Notes under the pieces: generated by a model
The model's input: only the letters and a program-made list of their open reading frames with translations
Databases searched by the model: none
What the model was told of the DNA's origin: nothing
Part shown: piece by piece, positions 52,844 to 62,383 of the stretch
How positions within the stretch are numbered: the stretch's first letter is position 1
Layout: the number at the start of each line of letters is the position of its first letter
DNA from: Commensalibacter papalotli
GTDB lineage: Bacteria; Pseudomonadota; Alphaproteobacteria; Acetobacterales; Acetobacteraceae
Length of the DNA: 64,000 bases
Direction of reading: 5' to 3'
Assembly: GCF_947179115.1 (NCBI RefSeq)
Contig: NZ_CAMXCI010000002.1
Location: forward strand, 1 to 64,000
Translations under genes and position numbers: made by a program

Positions 52844-54334
52844 GTGACGACATCCCCTTCCATTAAAAAGAAAAATAGTGCTTTTTCTGTTGTCTTATTC
52901 ATTGAGCTTTGGGAGCGCTTTGGTTATTACGGCATGCAAAGTATTTTAGCTTTGTTCCTTAGCCAACATATGAAATTTAGTGATTATGATGCCAATCTTT
53001 TAATCGCAGCCTTTGGCACAATGACCTATGCTGCCCCAGCTCTTGGGGGATGGATTGGCGATAAAATCTTAGGGAATCAAAGGGCTATGTTGTTTGGCAG
53101 TATTATCTTGGCCCTTGGTTACTTACTGTTGGCCTCTGCCATGCATTATACGGGTGGCATCTACATAACCATGGCGATTATCAGCACGGGAAATGGTTTA
53201 TTCAAACCCAATGCGGCCACCTTGGTTCGTCGTATTTATGAAGATAATGACAGTCAACTTGATATTGCATTTACACTATATTATATGGCCGTCAATGTAG
53301 GGTCTACAGTCTCAATGCTGTTATGCCCGTATCTGAAAGATCATTACGGATGGGATGCCGCTTTTATTGCCTGTTTTGTTGGGTTAGTGTTGGGTATTAT
53401 TAACTATTCACTGACGAAAAAAAGGCTTACCCCTTACGTCTCTCAAAAAGATCAATTACCAATACCTAAATTTGTTTCAAGTTGTATTTTCTTAGGCATC
53501 ATCGCCTCTGTCACTTTGATTACCGTAATCCTAACATTTCCAGTGGTTGCAAAATGGTGTGTCGTTGGAGCAGTAATCTTAGTTCTAGGTTTATGGATAC
53601 AAATGTATGTTAAAATGGATTTTGCCTATCGCTCTGGTTTGAAAATCGTTTATTTACTGACCTTCGAAGGCATGCTGTATTTTGTTTTTTACCAACAAAT
53701 GTCGACTTCGTTAACATTTTTTGCCCTACGTAATGTAGATTTATCATTTTCAATTGGTTCATATCATCTCTTTGATTGGTCACCAGGGCAATTTCAGGCA
53801 TTAAATCCTATTTGGATTATGATCCTAAGCCCTTTACTGGCCAAACTTTATGCTAGTCTTGGGCGTAAACAGAAAGATTTTTCTATCGCAACCAAATTTA
53901 TTACAGGATTTTTCTTTGTCAGTATCGGATTTTTTGTGTGGTGGGCCGCCTGTTTTTACAGTAGCACCCCTTATGTATCGTCATGGGTAATGGTTAGTGG
54001 ATATTTCTTTTTATCATTAGGAGAGCTGCTTACCAGTGGTCTAGGCTTGGCCGTTATCGCACGGTATGTTCCATCGTCCATGAACGGATTTATGACGGGA
54101 TCTTATTTAATGGCATCTGGTACTGCTATGTATCTGGGAGGGGTTGTTGCCAATATTGCCGCACGTCCAGATATGAATCACTTTAGCCCAGATAAAACAC
54201 TTGTCATTTATCAAGGGTTATTCCTGAATCTGGTCTGTTTAGCTGGTATTACATTCGTTATTTTAATGTTATTTTTACCGCTTCTTCATAAATGGAACAA
54301 AAAATACAAACAAGACATGCTTGCTTTAAAATAA
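52844..54334 (+). CDS. POT/PTR family proton-dependent oligopeptide transporter
   Basis: A 496-residue MFS-type permease with GTG start at 52844. FIELWERFGYYGMQSILALFL with the conserved E-x-x-E-R-F-x-Y-Y motif at residues 20-32, GGWIGDKILGNQRAMLFG, and the central FYMAVNVGSTVS and KTLVIYQGLF region are POT signatures. It imports di- and tripeptides with protons. It converges on the MATE gene across a short hairpin. Confidence 0.92.
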   Translation: MTTSPSIKKKNSAFSVVLFIELWERFGYYGMQSILALFLSQHMKFSDYDANLLIAAFGTMTYAAPALGGWIGDKILGNQRAMLFGSIILALGYLLLASAMHYTGGIYITMAIISTGNGLFKPNAATLVRRIYEDNDSQLDIAFTLYYMAVNVGSTVSMLLCPYLKDHYGWDAAFIACFVGLVLGIINYSLTKKRLTPYVSQKDQLPIPKFVSSCIFLGIIASVTLITVILTFPVVAKWCVVGAVILVLGLWIQMYVKMDFAYRSGLKIVYLLTFEGMLYFVFYQQMSTSLTFFALRNVDLSFSIGSYHLFDWSPGQFQALNPIWIMILSPLLAKLYASLGRKQKDFSIATKFITGFFFVSIGFFVWWAACFYSSTPYVSSWVMVSGYFFLSLGELLTSGLGLAVIARYVPSSMNGFMTGSYLMASGTAMYLGGVVANIAARPDMNHFSPDKTLVIYQGLFLNLVCLAGITFVILMLFLPLLHKWNKKYKQDMLALK

Positions 54335-54352
54335 AGCAAAACATTGCTTTTA
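54333..54352. terminator. Short hairpin between the POT and MATE genes
   Basis: AAAGCAA (54333-54339) and TTGCTTT (54344-54350) pair around AACA. It is followed by TATTATATT. It is weak but well placed for both convergent genes. Confidence 0.5.
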
Positions 54353-55708
54353 TTATATTGGTCTGTCCATTCGAATATTTTTGATCACAAAGAATGCGCA
54401 ACAGACCGCCATAATTCCAAATGGAACAACGCCTAAAGCTTGGCCTATTAATACTCCTTGTGGGCCATAAGACATCCCAATAGACACAAAAGGGATTGTT
54501 CCCAAGGTTGCACGTCCCCAATTAAAGAATGTGGCAAACAAAGGATATCCCAAATTATTAAAAGCTGTATTAGAAACGAATAACATTCCTAAAAACAAAT
54601 TATTAATAATCACCCAATGGCAGAAAAGACGCATCAATGCTTCGCCTTCTGCTTTCAGAGAAAACATCCTGACAAATAAATCTTGGCTTAAAAAGAAAAT
54701 GACCCAAGCACATAAAACACATAAACAGACTAACTTCAAAGAAACGATCAGTGTTTCTTGCATCCTTTCTCTGAGCCCTGCACCGTAATTTTGAGAAATA
54801 ATAGGACCTACTGATCCCGTTAACGCAAATACAAACGCAAAAGCCACAGGAATAATACGATCAATCGCAGTTTGACCAGAAATCGCATCACTACTAAAAT
54901 TGGACATTGTATGAATAACAAACAACCCACCAACAGGAGTTGCTAAATTCGTTAAAATCGCTGGAAAAGAGATTTTTAAAATCTTTAACGAGTCAGGAAT
55001 AAAAAAATTCCATTGTGGTTTTTCTAATAATTCATAGCGCCTTAAACTGTAAAAACCTAGTAATGCAACCCCTAATCGAGAACAAACAGTACTGATTGCT
55101 GCCCCTTCTAACCCTAGATGAAAAACAAGAATAAATATAGGATCTAAAATGCCAGCAATCAACGCACCGATTATAGTCACATTCATTGAGCGTTTCGCAT
55201 CTCCCATCGCTCGTAACAGGCCAGATAATACCATTCCCAAACCAATCAGGAATAAAAAAGGCGAAACAATTACTATAAAGTGACTGGCCTGATTTAAAAC
55301 AATACCTCTGGCACCCAAAAGATATAAAATTTCTCGATTAAAAAATGCAACGGTTAAACCAATAAGAATCATTATAATCGTGGTAAATATTACAAAAGAT
55401 GAAACCATCCGTTTGGCACGCTCATACTGACCAGCACCGATTAGGCGTGCGGTGACTACCACCGTGCCAATAGACATACCAATACAAATACCCATTTGTA
55501 GGAAACCAATAGCATTTGAAAAGCCAATAGCCGCTGTAAAATGGGAATTCCCCAGTCTTGAAATATAAAAAAGATTTAGGAAATCAACAAGAAATACAGC
55601 CATTAATCCAACCGTACCTGTTCCAGCCATTACAATCACATGCCGCATGATTGAGCCTTCACAAAAACGCGGTTTGTGAATGGCTTTTGTATCAGCAGAC
55701 TTTTTCAT
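54353..55708 (-). CDS. MATE family efflux transporter
   Basis: A 451-residue twelve-helix antiporter. SRLGNSHFTAAIGFSNAIGFLQMGICIGMSIGTVVVTARLIG (residues 52-93) and the second-half counterpart AFAFVFALTGSVGPIISQNYGAG are the two MATE repeats. The N-terminus has an unusual soluble extension of about 18 residues (KKSADTKAIHKPRFCEGS). Such proteins expel drugs or metabolites with Na+ or H+ antiport; the substrate is unknown. It is the last of a possible leftward run with the SDR and amidase genes, 54 bases apart. Confidence 0.87.
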   Translation of the reverse strand: MKKSADTKAIHKPRFCEGSIMRHVIVMAGTGTVGLMAVFLVDFLNLFYISRLGNSHFTAAIGFSNAIGFLQMGICIGMSIGTVVVTARLIGAGQYERAKRMVSSFVIFTTIIMILIGLTVAFFNREILYLLGARGIVLNQASHFIVIVSPFLFLIGLGMVLSGLLRAMGDAKRSMNVTIIGALIAGILDPIFILVFHLGLEGAAISTVCSRLGVALLGFYSLRRYELLEKPQWNFFIPDSLKILKISFPAILTNLATPVGGLFVIHTMSNFSSDAISGQTAIDRIIPVAFAFVFALTGSVGPIISQNYGAGLRERMQETLIVSLKLVCLCVLCAWVIFFLSQDLFVRMFSLKAEGEALMRLFCHWVIINNLFLGMLFVSNTAFNNLGYPLFATFFNWGRATLGTIPFVSIGMSYGPQGVLIGQALGVVPFGIMAVCCAFFVIKNIRMDRPI

Positions 55709-55762
55709 CTTTATCCAACAATTTTATTCAATCACATAAATAATAAATTCGAGCCGACTGTA

Positions 55763-56581
55763 TCAGCTTTTATCATTTTTTATGATCTTTTTTTGCAAAT
55801 AAGGTAAATAAAGCCGTTCCAACAACCTGACAGGCAATAAATCAATTACTCTGGCCAAGATTATCATCCATACAGGAAAAATAACTCTTCTTTTATTATC
55901 AAGCACTCCTTGAACGATCAGCTTTGCTGCTTTGTCAGAGCTCATTAGCCCTGGCATAACAAACTTATGCTTGGCAGTCATGGGAGTACGAATAAATCCA
56001 CAACAAATACTAGACAAATAAATGCCTAATCTTTCCAAACCTCCACCGCTGGAAACCATAAAACGATCGACTGCTGCCTTGGATGCACAATAAGAAGGTG
56101 CCCAAGCTGAATTTACCAACCCCGCGACCGAAGCAATCGCTGCAATACGACCTCGTATATTTTCCCCGTTTCGATTCTGCTGTTTCATCACCTCAATTGC
56201 AGGTAAAACTGTATTTAAAACCCCATCAATATTCGTTTGCATAATTTGGCGTACACGATAAGCACTTTCGGGTAAATTATGCTCGGCAGATTGATCTGTT
56301 GTACCAATCGATACGCCAGCACTAGCAAGAACAAAATCAAGCTGACCTACGGAATAAACCCACTCTTCCATTTCTTGCTGGTCACAAACGTCCAAAGTTT
56401 TGGTTTCTACAACAGCCCCTCTGCGAATACATTCATCTGCCACCTGCATAAGTGCATTTTGGTTTCGGCCTCCTAAATATAAACGCACTCTGGGTGCGGC
56501 AAGATATAAAGCCACAGCACGCCCTATTCCCGACGATGCTCCTGTAATCAAAATCGAGTTTAATTCGGTATAACGCATCAT
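55763..56581 (-). CDS. SDR family oxidoreductase
   Basis: A 272-residue SDR. ILITGASSGIGRAVALYL is the cofactor loop, ASAGVS the NAG-like motif, IASVAGLV the Ser and YCASKAA the Tyr-Lys. A basic, hydrophobic C-terminal tail (VFPVWMIILARVIDLLPVRLLERLY) suggests membrane association, as in several lipid-directed SDRs. The substrate is unknown. It lies 7 bases after the choloylglycine hydrolase-family gene and is likely co-transcribed with it. Confidence 0.8.
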   Translation of the reverse strand: MMRYTELNSILITGASSGIGRAVALYLAAPRVRLYLGGRNQNALMQVADECIRRGAVVETKTLDVCDQQEMEEWVYSVGQLDFVLASAGVSIGTTDQSAEHNLPESAYRVRQIMQTNIDGVLNTVLPAIEVMKQQNRNGENIRGRIAAIASVAGLVNSAWAPSYCASKAAVDRFMVSSGGGLERLGIYLSSICCGFIRTPMTAKHKFVMPGLMSSDKAAKLIVQGVLDNKRRVIFPVWMIILARVIDLLPVRLLERLYLPYLQKKIIKNDKS

Positions 56582-56588
56582 TTCTGCT

Positions 56589-57581
56589 TTAAATCAATTG
56601 TTTACTATAGAAGATATTTTCAGATTCATAATCACTTAAACTATATTTCGTATAATTTAACTCTCGATAGGTTCGAACATATAAATGCCCTCTTTCTAAA
56701 TCAGAAAGACTGGTCCATTCCGTATATTCTGTTTTACCATTTAGGCCGACCGTCATATTTTTGGGTCGATCGAATTTATTCATAATGTGAGATAGTTCGA
56801 TAATTGCCATATCAGAACTTTGTGCTTTTAAAGCATAAGAAGTATAAAATACCCCCCTGACGAAACGTCCAACCGATGTATCATCTGCAGGGAGTCCAGC
56901 TGTTGCATTTCCTATATCAGGCTCTTGTAAGGACAAGCTTCCCAGTTCAGTTGAGGCAATACTGTCTTTATTAGTAAGCATTGTATAATTATGCATATTG
57001 GTTAAGTGCCAAGAAAATTCTGGCGCATTGGTCAAAACCCCAGTGGGATTATCATAAATATGCAACTCACCTTTGGTATATTCCACGACAATTGACTTTC
57101 CAGTCTTGTCGTAAAAAATAAAATGAAAAGGACATTGACTATTTTCAAATAAAGGCAAAGCAGGAGACCATACAGGTTGGTTTAGCAAAGCTTGCTTAAC
57201 CTCATTCACAGACTGAAAGAGTGCCAATCCCCAGCTTCCTATTTTAACCAAAGGAAGAGCTTGTTTATATTCCTCTTGTTTTAATGGCGGAGTTTGAGAA
57301 AGCGCATACATATTCGCGGAAAATGAAAGCCCTGCATTATTCATCCCTTCTATGACAGAGCGATCCTCTGATGAAAATGCAGGCATCGTAATACATAAAA
57401 TATTATATTTCGCAGTATATTGAAGCCCCTGCAAACCATCCGGATCTATATTATTAAACACAGACCCTTTGGGATAATAAGTTAAATAAGAGGGATAATC
57501 CACCATAAATTCCAAAGTGCGACCATGATAAATCCGTTGATCAGCATCTTTTATTATCAGAGACGTACAAGCAAACGACAT
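56589..57581 (-). CDS. Choloylglycine hydrolase/penicillin V acylase-family amidase
   Basis: A 330-residue N-terminal nucleophile hydrolase. The nucleophile Cys is at position 5 (MSFACTS), so a four-residue propeptide must be removed. Arg21 and Glu24 in GRTLEF, the Asn of GMNNAGLSFSANMY, the Asn in VLTNAPEFSWHL and the Arg in SVGRFVRG match the catalytic set of the family. Related enzymes cleave bile-salt conjugates, penicillin V or acyl-homoserine lactones. There is no signal peptide, so it is cytosolic, and the substrate is unknown. Confidence 0.85.
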   Translation of the reverse strand: MSFACTSLIIKDADQRIYHGRTLEFMVDYPSYLTYYPKGSVFNNIDPDGLQGLQYTAKYNILCITMPAFSSEDRSVIEGMNNAGLSFSANMYALSQTPPLKQEEYKQALPLVKIGSWGLALFQSVNEVKQALLNQPVWSPALPLFENSQCPFHFIFYDKTGKSIVVEYTKGELHIYDNPTGVLTNAPEFSWHLTNMHNYTMLTNKDSIASTELGSLSLQEPDIGNATAGLPADDTSVGRFVRGVFYTSYALKAQSSDMAIIELSHIMNKFDRPKNMTVGLNGKTEYTEWTSLSDLERGHLYVRTYRELNYTKYSLSDYESENIFYSKQLI

Positions 57582-57720
57582 CTTTTTTTCCTTTAGGTTG
57601 CTTACTAATAATCACAATCACTTCATTATTACGTATTAAAAAAAAACTAGCATAGTTGTGATTTGCTGCAAAATTTAAAAATACTTAACGTGAAATAATG
57701 TTTTTAATTTCAGCATAAGA

Positions 57721-58932
57721 ATGATCCGTATGAACAAATGGTCTAAAAATCAAATTAATACTGTTTTCGCCGCTGTAAGTAGTTGGGGATTAGATGCTTT
57801 TGACTTTTTCCTCCTCATTTTTGTTATCAGCGATATTGCTCACACTTTTTCTGTTACAAACAAAGAAATCTCTCTAGCTATTTTTATAACTTTAGCTTGC
57901 CGTCCAGTTGGCGCTATTTTTATTGGAAAAATGGCAGAAAAATATGGACGAAAACCCGTATTAATGGCCAATGTTGCAGCATTTTCTATTCTTAGTGGAT
58001 TATCTGCCTTTGCCCCAACATTAACGATATTTCTTGCTATTCGATGTTTATATGGCATTGCAATGGGAGGAATTTGGGGCGTTGCCTCGGCATTGGCATT
58101 TGAAACCATTCCTTCCAAAGCAAAAGGCTTTGTTTCTGGATTATTCCAAGCAGGATATCCCCTTGGATATCTAAGTGCAGCTGTTGTTTACGGGTTATTT
58201 TTTGATCATGTTGGTTGGAGAAATCTGTTCTTAATTGGTACATTTCCTGTTTTCTTGGTTGCTTTTATCTATTTCTTTGTCGAGGAATCTTCTGTCTGGA
58301 AACAGGCTAAAAATGAAAAAAGACAGAATTTACCAATTATCCCCATCATGATACAAAACTGGCATATTTGTATTTTCGCCATTATCCTTATGATGTGTTT
58401 TAATTTTTTCAGCCATGGGACCCAAGATGTCTATCCTCTTTTCTTAAAAGAACAACATCATTTAAATACACATACAGTCAGTATCATAGCAATTTGCTAT
58501 AATATTGCGTCTATTATTGGTGGGATTTCTTTTGGAACTTTATCTCAAAAAATTGGCCGCCCCAAAGCCATTATAATCGCTTCCTTTTTTGCACTTTGTG
58601 CAATCCCTTTATGGGCATTTTCAAGCAACCTCGTCCTCTTAGGGCTAGGCGCTGTTATGATGCAACTTATGGTACAAGGCGCATGGGGAATTATTCCAAT
58701 TTACCTAACAGAGTTAATGCCTCACAATACAAGGGCTGTTTTACCTGGTGTTGCCTACCAACTTGGAAACTTACTGGCTTCTGTTAACCTTCCATTACAA
58801 GTCTATATTGCTGAAACTTATGGTGGTAATTACAGTATTGCGCTTGCTTCTATCGCCATGATGGCATCAATTTGTATTATGCTTTTAATGTTTTTTAATA
58901 TAAAAAGAGCTTCATCACTGATTTCAATATAA
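57721..58932 (+). CDS. MFS transporter, sialate/lactate (SHS) type
   Basis: A 403-residue twelve-helix permease. SWGLDAFDFFLLIFVISDIA, RPVGAIFIGKMAEKYGRKPVLM and GLFQAGYPLGYLSAAVVYGLFFDHVGWRNLF are metabolite:H+ symporter motifs of the SHS/JEN1-NanT type. ELMPHNTRAVLPGVAYQLGNLLA lies near the C-terminus. It probably imports an organic acid or sialate-like compound. The formaldehyde dehydrogenase gene begins 15 bases downstream, so they form an operon. Confidence 0.82.
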   Translation: MIRMNKWSKNQINTVFAAVSSWGLDAFDFFLLIFVISDIAHTFSVTNKEISLAIFITLACRPVGAIFIGKMAEKYGRKPVLMANVAAFSILSGLSAFAPTLTIFLAIRCLYGIAMGGIWGVASALAFETIPSKAKGFVSGLFQAGYPLGYLSAAVVYGLFFDHVGWRNLFLIGTFPVFLVAFIYFFVEESSVWKQAKNEKRQNLPIIPIMIQNWHICIFAIILMMCFNFFSHGTQDVYPLFLKEQHHLNTHTVSIIAICYNIASIIGGISFGTLSQKIGRPKAIIIASFFALCAIPLWAFSSNLVLLGLGAVMMQLMVQGAWGIIPIYLTELMPHNTRAVLPGVAYQLGNLLASVNLPLQVYIAETYGGNYSIALASIAMMASICIMLLMFFNIKRASSLISI

Positions 58933-58946
58933 AAGGACTTCTTAGG

Positions 58947-60065
58947 GTGGAATTTATAAAAACACGCGCTGCGGTTGCATGGAATGCAAAAGAACCTTTA
59001 ACCATTGAAGAGGTCGATTTAATGCCTCCTCAAAAAGGCGAAATATTAATTCGTATCGTTGCAACTGGTGTTTGTCATACAGATGCCTATACATTATCTG
59101 GGGCTGATCCTGAAGGAATCTTTCCGACTATTCTAGGACATGAAGGGGCTGGTATTGTTCAAGCTGTTGGTGAAGGTGTTACCAGTATTTCTGTAGGCGA
59201 TCATGTTATTCCTCTTTACACCCCAGAATGTGGAAAATGTGACTATTGTCTTTCAGGTAAAACCAATTTATGCCAAGCCATTCGTATAACCCAGGGCAAA
59301 GGGCTTATGCCTGATGGAACCACACGTTTTTTTAAAGATGGTAAACCTATTTTTCATTATATGGGCACATCAACTTTCTCTGAATATACAGTCGTTCCTG
59401 AAATTGCTGTTGCTAAGATCAGCAAAGATGCGCCTTTGGAAAAAGTATGTTTATTAGGCTGTGGTATCACAACAGGTATGGGGGCCGTCACCAATACTGC
59501 CAAAGTCCAACCAGGCGATTCTGTTGCTGTTTTTGGGCTGGGTGGGATTGGCTTATCCGTCATTATGGGCGCAAAAACTGCACAAGCAGGCCGTATTATT
59601 GCGATTGATATTAATACTGACAAATTCGATCTGGCTAAAAAACTTGGGGCAACAGATTGTATTAATCCAAAGGATTACCAAGACTCTATTCAAGACGTAA
59701 TCATTAAATTAACCAACGGTGGGGTAGATTTTTCTTTTGAATGTATCGGTAATGTCAAAGTTATGCGCTCTGCTTTGGAATGCTGCCACAAAGGTTGGGG
59801 TGAATCTATCATCATTGGTGTTGCTGGTGCTGGCGAAGAAATATCAACCCGCCCTTTCCAACTGGTGACAGGGCGTGTATGGCGCGGCTCTGCGTTTGGA
59901 GGGGTCAAAGGACGTTCTCAATTACCAGGTATTGTAAATGACTATCTACAAGGTAAGTTTAAACTGGAGGATTTTATTACCCATGAATTACCTCTTGATG
60001 AAATAAACAAAGCGTTTGACCTCATGCATGAAGGAAAATCTATTCGTACTGTCATTCGCTACTAG
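58947..60065 (+). CDS. frmA: S-(hydroxymethyl)glutathione dehydrogenase (class III alcohol dehydrogenase)
   Basis: A 372-residue zinc dehydrogenase of normal class III length with GTG start at 58947 (AAAGGA 8 bases upstream). ATGVCHTDAYTLSGADPEG carries the catalytic zinc Cys, GHEGAGI the His-Glu, PECGKCDYCLSGKTNLC the four structural zinc cysteines, and GLGGIGLSVI the NAD loop. It oxidises S-hydroxymethylglutathione and can reduce S-nitrosoglutathione. No frmB esterase or frmR repressor is beside it. A hairpin at 60080-60108 follows. Confidence 0.93.
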   Translation: MEFIKTRAAVAWNAKEPLTIEEVDLMPPQKGEILIRIVATGVCHTDAYTLSGADPEGIFPTILGHEGAGIVQAVGEGVTSISVGDHVIPLYTPECGKCDYCLSGKTNLCQAIRITQGKGLMPDGTTRFFKDGKPIFHYMGTSTFSEYTVVPEIAVAKISKDAPLEKVCLLGCGITTGMGAVTNTAKVQPGDSVAVFGLGGIGLSVIMGAKTAQAGRIIAIDINTDKFDLAKKLGATDCINPKDYQDSIQDVIIKLTNGGVDFSFECIGNVKVMRSALECCHKGWGESIIIGVAGAGEEISTRPFQLVTGRVWRGSAFGGVKGRSQLPGIVNDYLQGKFKLEDFITHELPLDEINKAFDLMHEGKSIRTVIRY

Positions 60066-60079
60066 CTTTATCGATCACT

Positions 60080-60108
60080 CATCTCCCAACAAAATGAATT
60101 GGGAGATG
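60080..60108 (+). terminator. Hairpin after the formaldehyde dehydrogenase gene
   Basis: CATCTCCCAA (60080-60089) and TTGGGAGATG (60099-60108) are perfect complements. The adjacent T-run is poor (AATAGTCTTC), so it could be a weak terminator or transcript-stabilising stem. Confidence 0.6.
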
Positions 60109-60229
60109 AAGAATAGTCTTCTAATTTTTAATAATTATTTTTAAAAAATTACCTTTATCTTCCTTATTTATGAAATAAACAATTTCTGCTATAAACAAAC
60201 AGAATTGACGCTTCATGAAGGAATTTTTT

Positions 60230-60877
60230 ATGCTAGAGCTCCCCTCTCAATCCACACAACCCTCAACTAGAGGAATTTGTTTTGTTCTTTCTGCCCCTTC
60301 TGGTGCAGGAAAATCAACGATTGCTAATGCACTTAGAGCTTCTCAGAAAAATCTTTTTCCTTCTATCTCTGTAACCACACGCCTACCTCGCCCTGGAGAA
60401 ACACACGGTATACATTATCATTTTATTTCCAAGGAACAATTTGAAGATCAGGCTAAGAATGGTGAGCTTTTAGAATGGGCAACTGTTTTCGATAAAGGGT
60501 ATGGCACTCCCAAAGCCGCAGTAGAACAACAATTAGCCGAAGGAAAAGACCTGATTTTTGATATTGACTGGCAAGGCCATCGTCAAATCAGAGAAGCATT
60601 ACCCAATGATGTCGTCAGTATTTTTATTCTCCCTCCTTCTATTGAAGAGTTAGAAAAGCGCTTAACCAACCGAGCCTCAGACCATGTCAATGAAATTAAT
60701 AAACGCATGGACGCCGCGTTAAACGAAATTTCACATTGGAGAGAGTTCGATTATGTTATTATTAATAATAAATTAGACATTGCTATTTCTGAATGTGAAA
60801 CTATTCTGTCTTGTGAACGCTTAAAAACAAAACGTCAAACTTTTCTAACCAATTTTACCAACAGCTTTTCACGTTAA
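60230..60877 (+). CDS. gmk: Guanylate kinase
   Basis: A 215-residue P-loop kinase. The ATG at 60230 is favoured because AAGGAA lies 6-7 bases upstream; the ATG at 60215 would overlap that ribosome site. SAPSGAGKSTIA is the P-loop, TTRLPRPGETHGIHYHFIS the GMP-binding region, and IDWQGHRQIREALP the family block. It makes GDP from GMP. hldE follows after 28 bases. Confidence 0.95.
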   Translation: MLELPSQSTQPSTRGICFVLSAPSGAGKSTIANALRASQKNLFPSISVTTRLPRPGETHGIHYHFISKEQFEDQAKNGELLEWATVFDKGYGTPKAAVEQQLAEGKDLIFDIDWQGHRQIREALPNDVVSIFILPPSIEELEKRLTNRASDHVNEINKRMDAALNEISHWREFDYVIINNKLDIAISECETILSCERLKTKRQTFLTNFTNSFSR

Positions 60878-60905
60878 CTCTATCTAAATAAAGAAAGTTA
60901 CCAAG

Positions 60906-62351
60906 ATGGACTTCTCCAAAATTACGATTTTATGTATTGGTGATGTCATGCTAGACCGTTTCATATATGGCAATGTTCAGCGCATATCTCCTGAAGCTCC
61001 TGTTCCTGTTCTACAATTAAATAATAAAAAGGAAATGCTAGGAGGAGCAGGAAACGTTACTAATAATATTCTATCTCTTGGAGGAAAAGCCATCTTGATC
61101 GGCCTTATTGGTCAAGATGAGTATGCAGGAAACATTAAAAGACTAACGAACGAGAAAAATATTACCGATCATTACCTCGTTAAATCTCAATACCGTCCTA
61201 CCATTTGTAAATCTCGCTTTATTGCTGCCAATCAACAAGTTATTCGTGCGGATGAAGAAAGTCTAATTCCCTTACATCATGAAGAAATTGCACAACTTTT
61301 AAACTCGATTGATCAAACTATTTCACAAGCAGACGCCATCATCATTTCAGATTATGGTAAAGGTGTATGCCATCCAATTGTTATAAAACATACAATGGAA
61401 CAAGCTAAACAGCATCAAATTCCTGTTTTTGTAGACCCCAAATCTTCTGATTTCTCACTTTATCAATATGCAACCTGTGTTACCCCTAATACCAAAGAGG
61501 CCAGTGCCGCTGCACAATATATTCTAGAAAATGATGAAGATTTTGAGCAGGCTGGTGAAGCATTATTAAATGCTACTCAAGGACAAGCAATCCTTATTAC
61601 CAGATCAGAAAAAGGCATGACCCTTGTTGAACGAGGCAAACCCGTTACAACGATTCCGTCTCGTGCTAGAGAAGTTTTCGATGTTTCTGGTGCTGGGGAT
61701 ACGGTTATCGCAACCTTAACTCTGGGTTATGCTGCGGGATATAGCCTGTCCGAAGCGATGCATATCGCGAATGCTGCAGCTGGAGTGGTCGTTGCCAAAG
61801 CAGGCACCTCTACCACCTCTATTGCAGAGGTTTTAAACGAACTCAAAGCACAAGATCCACGCAGTTTTTCTGAAACTATTGCTCCGACTTTGCTACATCC
61901 AGACCAATTGCTGGAACAAGTCAAATTATGGAAAAAACAAAATCTTGTTGTTGGATTTACGAACGGATGTTTTGATATTATTCATCCAGGTCATATCGCA
62001 CTGCTTAAAAATGCACGCACCCAATGTGATCGTTTAATCGTTGCTTTAAACACTGACCGCAGTATCAAGGCTCTTAAAGGTGAGCAAAGACCTATTAATA
62101 ACTTAATCAGCAGATCTCAAGTCATGGCTGCAATACGATACGTAGATGCTGTCGTTGCCTTTGATGAAGATACACCTTTTAATCTGATTCACCTTTTTAA
62201 ACCTGATATCTTGGTCAAAGGGGCGGATTATTATAATAAAGAAGTGGTTGGTCGCGACATCGTTGAACAAAATGGCGGAAAAGTTATCTTGGCAGATTTA
62301 CAAGAAGGCTTTTCTACAACCAATATTATTGATAAGATTGCTGGTTCTTAG
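60906..62351 (+). CDS. hldE: Bifunctional heptose-7-phosphate kinase/heptose-1-phosphate adenylyltransferase
   Basis: A 481-residue fusion of two enzymes of ADP-heptose synthesis for the LPS inner core. Residues 1-315 are a ribokinase-fold kinase: DVMLDRFIYG, GGAGNVTNNILSLGG, PNTKEASA, and FDVSGAGDTVIATL with the catalytic GAGD. Residues about 345-481 are the adenylyltransferase: GFTNGCFDIIHPGHIALL with the HxGH motif, then GEQRPINNLISRSQVM. It implies that the organism makes heptose-containing LPS. Confidence 0.95.
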   Translation: MDFSKITILCIGDVMLDRFIYGNVQRISPEAPVPVLQLNNKKEMLGGAGNVTNNILSLGGKAILIGLIGQDEYAGNIKRLTNEKNITDHYLVKSQYRPTICKSRFIAANQQVIRADEESLIPLHHEEIAQLLNSIDQTISQADAIIISDYGKGVCHPIVIKHTMEQAKQHQIPVFVDPKSSDFSLYQYATCVTPNTKEASAAAQYILENDEDFEQAGEALLNATQGQAILITRSEKGMTLVERGKPVTTIPSRAREVFDVSGAGDTVIATLTLGYAAGYSLSEAMHIANAAAGVVVAKAGTSTTSIAEVLNELKAQDPRSFSETIAPTLLHPDQLLEQVKLWKKQNLVVGFTNGCFDIIHPGHIALLKNARTQCDRLIVALNTDRSIKALKGEQRPINNLISRSQVMAAIRYVDAVVAFDEDTPFNLIHLFKPDILVKGADYYNKEVVGRDIVEQNGGKVILADLQEGFSTTNIIDKIAGS

Positions 62352-62383
62352 GGCTTTTGACGTTTATACATCATGGAAAAAAA

